From Pseudomonadota bacterium (lineage in GTDB: Bacteria; Pseudomonadota; Alphaproteobacteria; Rhizobiales; Rhizobiaceae), in NCBI GenBank assembly GCA_023419535.1, contig JAEZXX010000004.1, forward strand, positions 1 to 25,588: DNA of 25,588 nucleotides, in the 5' to 3' direction. Below, piece after piece: positions 22,254 to 25,588 of the stretch (the stretch's first letter is position 1; each line of letters opens with the position of its first letter). Position numbers and translations under genes: made by a program. The notes under the pieces are model-generated. The model searched no databases. It saw only the letters and a list, made by a program, of their open reading frames with translations, and had not been told where the DNA came from.

Positions 22254-22477
22254 TCAACGGCCCCGCTCCGTCTTCGGTCCGCCGGCGTCGACCCCCGGCA
22301 GCGCGCGCGATGCCGGGGTCTGCGCCGGCGTGAAGGCGAACTCGACCGGATCGCGACGGGAGGATGCGGCACTTCCGCAATCCGGGCGATGGCCGTCCTG
22401 GCCATCTCGTCCCGATACGTCCCCTGCAGGATCCTCGATTCCTCGTCGGAGAACGTCCGGACGGGCTCGTGCGCCAT
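22254..22477 (-). pseudogene. Small hypothetical gene with a probable frameshift
   Basis: ATG 22477 lies 14 bases after the cls stop. Its frame starts MAHEPVRTFSDEESRILQG and continues coherently to about EVPHPPVA (near 22352) with codons ending in G or C like genuine genes here. After this the frame becomes arginine-rich. A second frame then carries DPVEFAFTPAQTP, ASRALPGVDAGGPKTERGR and a stop at 22254-22256, again with normal codon use. A single one-base shift near 22350 would join them into a protein of about 75 residues. I do not recognise the protein. It could be a decayed gene, a sequence error or programmed frameshifting. No strong ribosome site is visible before 22477. Confidence 0.45.
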
Positions 22478-22490
22478 GCCCGTGTGAGGT

Positions 22491-23930
22491 CTACAGCAGC
22501 GGGCTGATCAGCCGCGTGACGTTCTCGCCGAGCTGCACGAAGAAGCCGCGTTTCTCCCAGGCGACGGGATCGAGCCGGTGGCTCTTGCCGCGGTAGTCGT
22601 TCTCGATCCGGCGCAGCCCCTCCACGACCGTGGAATCGTAGCAGACGAGCGTCACCTCAGAATTCAGCTCGAAGGAGCGCCGGTCCATGTTGGCCGAGCC
22701 GATGATGGCGATGTCGTCGTCGATCGACAGGTGTTTGGCGTGCAGGAAGCGCTCCCGGTAGAGCATCACCTCGACGCCGGAGGACAGGAGTTCCTCGTAA
22801 TAGGATTGCTGGGCGCGGTCGATCAGGATGGAGTTCGTGGTCGAGGTCACGAAGAGGGTGACGTGGACGCCCTTGTTGACGGCCGTCCGCATCGCCTGGA
22901 GCAGCGGCTCGTTCGGAATGAAGTAGGGCGTCGCCAGAACCACCCGCTCGCGGGCGGTGTGGATCAGGTTGGTGAAGAGCATGTCGACGCCGCCGCCGGG
23001 ATAGTCCGGGCCGGTCGGCAGCACCTGCGCCATCGAGGTGCCGGCCGGCACGTCGCCGCCGGGCGGCATCAGGTCGGGAGAGGCGATGTCCTCCTCGGTC
23101 TCCAGATACCAGTCGCCGATGAAGATCGCCTGCAGCTCCAGGACCACCGGGCCTTTCACGCGCGCCATCAGCTCGCGGTAGAAGGTCTTGGGCTCGTATT
23201 CGATGCGGTGCATGTTCTGGGAGCCGACCCAGCCGGTCTTGCCGTCGACGACGACGATCTTGCGGTGGTTGCGAAGATCCGCGCGCGTCGCCCGGTTCCA
23301 GAAGGAGAGCGGCAGGATCACCTGCAGGTGCACGTCGGATTTGGCGAGGCGCTTGGCGATGGCCCTTCGGTCGGCGCTGGACCCCACTGCGTCGATGAGG
23401 AGGCGGCAGGTGACGCCGCGCTTGGCCGCGCGCTCCAGCGCGCTCAGCACCTTGTTCCCGGCCTCGTCGGCCTGGAGGATGTAGAACATCACGTGCGCGT
23501 GGTGCTCGGCCTCGTCGATATCGGCGGCGATTCGGTCGACGACGCGGTTGTAGTCCGCGTCGAACTCGATCGAATTGCCCGAAAGGCAGGGCAGGCGGCC
23601 GATGGTCCGCACGAGGTTGGAGGCCATGCGGTGGCGCGGCTGGAGCTCGTCGCAACCGCCGCGCTGGTCGAGCGTCAGCTCCCCGAGCGCCTTGCCGATG
23701 ATCGAGGGCACCTGCCGCAGCCGCCTCTTTCGCCAGCGCGGATGCTCGGCGTGGCCGAGCGCGAGATAGACGAGGAGCGCCGCCCAGGGCAGGAAGAAGA
23801 AGAGGATCATCCAGGCCTGCGCCGCCGCGGGCGAGCGGCGGAACGGGATGTAGACCAGAGCGCCGAGGATGATGCTCCAGTTGGCGACGCCGATGGCGTA
23901 GGCCCAGTAGGGGCTCGAGAAGAACTCCAT
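22491..23930 (-). CDS. cls: Cardiolipin synthase (phospholipase D family)
   Basis: 479-aa inner-membrane enzyme that joins two phosphatidylglycerol molecules into cardiolipin and glycerol. Two hydrophobic segments lie at about 12-29 and 40-58, as in bacterial Cls. Both HKD motifs of the phospholipase D superfamily are intact: NHRKIVVVDGK (His222, Lys224, Asp229) with GSQN behind, and HAKHLSID (His397, Lys399, Asp404) with GSANMD behind. The pattern ATPYFIPNEPLLQAM is typical of Cls. A longer start at 23963 exists, but ATG 23930 has AAGGAG at about 5 bases and fits the family. The gene leads a leftward set with the frameshifted small gene and the hydrolase, and is divergent from the EEP protein gene. 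Confidence 0.94.
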   Translation of the reverse strand: MEFFSSPYWAYAIGVANWSIILGALVYIPFRRSPAAAQAWMILFFFLPWAALLVYLALGHAEHPRWRKRRLRQVPSIIGKALGELTLDQRGGCDELQPRHRMASNLVRTIGRLPCLSGNSIEFDADYNRVVDRIAADIDEAEHHAHVMFYILQADEAGNKVLSALERAAKRGVTCRLLIDAVGSSADRRAIAKRLAKSDVHLQVILPLSFWNRATRADLRNHRKIVVVDGKTGWVGSQNMHRIEYEPKTFYRELMARVKGPVVLELQAIFIGDWYLETEEDIASPDLMPPGGDVPAGTSMAQVLPTGPDYPGGGVDMLFTNLIHTARERVVLATPYFIPNEPLLQAMRTAVNKGVHVTLFVTSTTNSILIDRAQQSYYEELLSSGVEVMLYRERFLHAKHLSIDDDIAIIGSANMDRRSFELNSEVTLVCYDSTVVEGLRRIENDYRGKSHRLDPVAWEKRGFFVQLGENVTRLISPLL

Positions 23931-24093
23931 GCACGCTCCTTCGGCGGGGGCGTCGAGCTCCACGCCGTCCCCTCGTCGACGGCAGCCGGCTCATATCGGA
24001 GCAGGCCGTCGTCGTCGTCCGGGAAACCGATTCCGCTTCCCCGTCCGATGCTGTAGGTAGCGCGCCGGAGCGCAAACCGGAGGCCTGCCGTCG

Positions 24094-24882
24094 ATGCCGC
24101 GTATCGTCTACGCCAATCTCGGCTATTCGCGCGATATCGACGGGTCGATCGGGCACCATGTCCGGCGCGCGCACCACCACATCTACACGCCGCGGGACGC
24201 CCAGCTGCGCAGCCTGAACTTCGTGAAGGAGGCGCTGCGCGAGCTGAAGCCGGACCTGTCCTGCTTCGTGGAGATCGACCGGGGCTCGTTGACCAACGGG
24301 TTCTTCGATCAGCTCCCGGTCCTGCGGGAGGACCATCACACGATGGTCCAGATCGACTCCAAATACGCCCGGGAGCGCAAGTTCCGGCGCTTCTCGATCT
24401 CGCGCGGCAAGTCCAACGCCTTCCTCGCCTCGACGCCGCTGGAGTTCCGCGCGCGCTATCTCGACTTCGGAAAGAAGCGCCTCGTCTACGACATCGACCT
24501 CGCCGGAATCCGCGTGCTCGTCGCGCATTGCTCGCTGCTCCACCGCGTCCGCGAGCGGCAGTTCGAGCAGCTCGCCGAATGGACGCGCGAGCGCGACGGG
24601 CCGACCGTCGTCGTCGGCGACCTGAACATCTTCCGGGGTGGCCACGAGCTGCGCCCGCTTCTGGCCGACAAGCGCTTTCGGCATCTGAACGAAGCGCATG
24701 GGCCGACCTTCCGGTTCGGACCCTATCGCGCCAATCTCGACACCTGCCTCGTCTCCGGCGAGATCGCCGAGCGGGCCCGCCTGCAGATGGTCCCGCAGCC
24801 CTTCTCGGACCACGACATGCTGTGCATCGACATCGATCTGGCCGGCGACGGATCGGCCGAGACCGGATCGAAGGCCGCCTGA
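24094..24882 (+). CDS. Endonuclease/exonuclease/phosphatase family protein
   Basis: 262-aa EEP-superfamily protein (exonuclease III/sphingomyelinase/phosphodiesterase fold). The metal and catalytic residues appear in order: FVEIDRG (Glu60, metal ligand), VLVAHCSLLH, VVVGDLNIF (Asp176, Asn178), an Asp in NLDTCLV, and SDHDML (Asp239, His240). It lacks a signal peptide, so it is probably cytoplasmic. EEP proteins are often neighbours of phospholipase D-type Cls genes in alphaproteobacteria, and the gene is divergent from cls here; a phospholipid or phosphodiester substrate is possible but not shown. ATG 24094 has GGAGG at about 10 bases. A strong hairpin follows the stop. Confidence 0.85.
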   Translation: MPRIVYANLGYSRDIDGSIGHHVRRAHHHIYTPRDAQLRSLNFVKEALRELKPDLSCFVEIDRGSLTNGFFDQLPVLREDHHTMVQIDSKYARERKFRRFSISRGKSNAFLASTPLEFRARYLDFGKKRLVYDIDLAGIRVLVAHCSLLHRVRERQFEQLAEWTRERDGPTVVVGDLNIFRGGHELRPLLADKRFRHLNEAHGPTFRFGPYRANLDTCLVSGEIAERARLQMVPQPFSDHDMLCIDIDLAGDGSAETGSKAA

Positions 24883-24898
24883 CACTGCTGCCGAAACG

Positions 24899-24930
24899 AC
24901 GAAGGCCCCGCCGGATGACGGGGCCTTCGT
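24899..24930. terminator. Terminator shared by converging genes
   Basis: Perfect 12-bp stem ACGAAGGCCCCG / CGGGGCCTTCGT with an 8-base loop, 16 bases after the EEP gene stop and 19 before the leftward gene end. It suits both directions, though neither has a long T tract. Confidence 0.7.
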
Positions 24931-24949
24931 GACGTCGCAGGGTCTGCGA

Positions 24950-25327
24950 TCAGTTGTTGGCGGGCGCCGGCGAAGCGGGCGCGGGCTCGGCCGGAGCGGG
25001 CGAGGCGGGCGCAGCCGGCTCCGGAGCGGCCGGCGCGGCAGGCTCGGGCGCGGCGGGCGTCTCGGCGGCCGGCGGAGTCGTCTCCTCGACGGCCGGCGTA
25101 TCGGCGCCCGTGGTCGTCGTGGCCGGGTCGGGCGTGCCCGTGAAGAACAGGAAATAGAGGACGACGGCGACGATCAGGCCGCCCAGGATGAACCAGATCG
25201 CGCTCGGGCCGCTGCTGCCGCCGGTCGTCGTCGTGGTGTGGGTCGATTCGCGCACGTGCGTGTCGCGCGGGGGGATGGGGTCGTGCGGCGGCGGTGTGCT
25301 GCCGGGAGGCGGAGGCGTGTAGGTCAT
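24950..25327 (-). CDS. Single-pass membrane protein with Pro/Ala-rich tail
   Basis: 125-aa protein. Residues 1-42 are a Pro/Thr-rich cytoplasmic part (TPPPPGSTPPPHDP, then a run of Thr). Residues 43-63 form one membrane helix, AIWFILGGLIVAVVLYFLFF. The rest (64-125) is low-complexity Thr then Ala/Pro/Glu, with repeats of APEPAAPA, and ends NN. This layout suggests an inner-membrane anchor with a flexible tail in the periplasm; no enzyme domain is seen and no family recognised. ATG 25327 has AAGGAC at 8 bases; the longer frame from 25513 is arginine-rich and unlikely. It may be under the GAAAC-N16-CGTT element just upstream. Confidence 0.8.
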   Translation of the reverse strand: MTYTPPPPGSTPPPHDPIPPRDTHVRESTHTTTTTGGSSGPSAIWFILGGLIVAVVLYFLFFTGTPDPATTTTGADTPAVEETTPPAAETPAAPEPAAPAAPEPAAPASPAPAEPAPASPAPANN

Positions 25328-25383
25328 GAGCGACGTCCTTTGCTGTGGCCGCCCTCGAAGGGAAAGCCGACGACGGTACGAGG

Positions 25384-25412
25384 TGAAACGCGCCCGGCGC
25401 CAAGGCGTTTCA
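25384..25412 (-). promoter_or_regulatory. EcfG-like promoter overlapping a 29-base dyad
   Basis: On the minus strand GAAAC (25411-25407), 16 bases, CGTT (25390-25387), one mismatch from the EcfG consensus GGAAC-N16-CGTT. The same stretch is a perfect 8-bp dyad, TGAAACGC and GCGTTTCA, 13 bases apart. It lies 57-85 bases before ATG 25327. Whether it is a promoter or an operator cannot be decided. Confidence 0.35.
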
Positions 25413-25467
25413 TGGCCTCGCGACCGGGCGGTCTCACAGTGACCAGGCAAATAGGGGCGTCGCTCTA

Positions 25468-25588
25468 GAGCGTTTTCCGACTGGGTAGAGTCTCGGCGCG
25501 GTTCATGATTCAAGCTATCGACCGGAAGGGAAGCAGCGATGGCACGAGCTTTGTCGATTGATCTTCGGCATCGGGTGTTGGCCGCGAT
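25468..25588 (+). mobile_element. IS630-family element, left part, cut by window edge
   Basis: The right edge cuts a transposase gene beginning at 25539. A TA at 25466-25467 followed by GAGCGTTTTCCGAC may mark the target and left terminal repeat, because IS630 elements insert at TA; the right end is not in the window, so the boundary is a guess. Confidence 0.5.
25539..25588 (+). CDS. IS630-type transposase, N-terminal fragment
   Basis: Only 16 codons are present: MARALSIDLRHRVLAA. The start MARALS-x-DLR-x-RV is characteristic of IS630-family transposases, whose helix-turn-helix domain begins here. GGAAGG lies 9 bases upstream. The remaining gene lies outside the window. Confidence 0.7.
   Translation, partial: MARALSIDLRHRVLAA

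Noticed and set aside
22578..24056. A 492-residue plus-strand frame opposite cls
   Set aside because: Shadow of the cardiolipin synthase gene, whose HKD motifs are intact; the product is valine/aspartate-rich without domains.

Overview
The window looks like the core chromosome of a high-GC alphaproteobacterium, most likely in the order Hyphomicrobiales (Rhizobiales). The evidence is gene content and order: recA next to alaS, an NADP-type icd, a DUF1476 gene divergent from a purC-purS-purQ-purL cluster, and purL followed by bolA and a CGFS glutaredoxin. Codon third positions are strongly G/C. The family or genus cannot be fixed from the sequence alone. No rRNA, tRNA, CRISPR array or prophage was seen. 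The only mobile DNA is the start of an IS630-type element cut by the right edge.

Layout from the left: a non-coding stretch with a lux-box-like dyad precedes a LuxR-type regulator (335-1438). recA (1655-2725) follows with a promoter carrying an alphaproteobacterial LexA-like box. alaS and a small-molecule (aminoglycoside-type) phosphotransferase are next, ending at a terminator shared with a leftward secreted PRC-barrel-like gene. icd runs leftward, and divergent to it is a rightward unit trmJ-murI (overlapping) followed by a 52-aa Pmp3-type membrane protein with a near-perfect EcfG (general stress) promoter. rpsD has an unusual leader: a promoter followed at once by an intrinsic terminator and two further hairpins. 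ttcA converges on a Bcr/CflA-type efflux pump.

From 20359 down to 13652 lies one long leftward gene series: purC, purS, a small coiled-coil gene, purQ, a lipoprotein, a six-helix membrane protein, a second lipoprotein, purL, bolA, a second small coiled-coil gene, and grxD. Several junctions overlap by 4 bases. The Pur proteins make phosphoribosyl-formylglycinamidine (PurS/PurQ/PurL) and SAICAR (PurC). BolA and the CGFS glutaredoxin form a [2Fe-2S] handling pair. The five small genes are uncharacterised passengers; the two coiled-coil genes look like paralogs, each placed inside this cluster.

To the right are the DUF1476 (F1-ATPase zeta inhibitor) gene with an HpcH/HpaI-type aldolase, a leftward RBBP9/YdeN-type hydrolase, a small frame-broken gene, a cardiolipin synthase, a divergent endonuclease/exonuclease/phosphatase-family protein, and a leftward single-pass Pro/Ala-rich membrane protein.

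The window is mostly ordinary housekeeping DNA. The most notable points are the accessory genes inside the purine cluster, the paired coiled-coil paralogs, the rpsD leader, the EcfG promoter of the Pmp3 gene and the frameshifted small gene.
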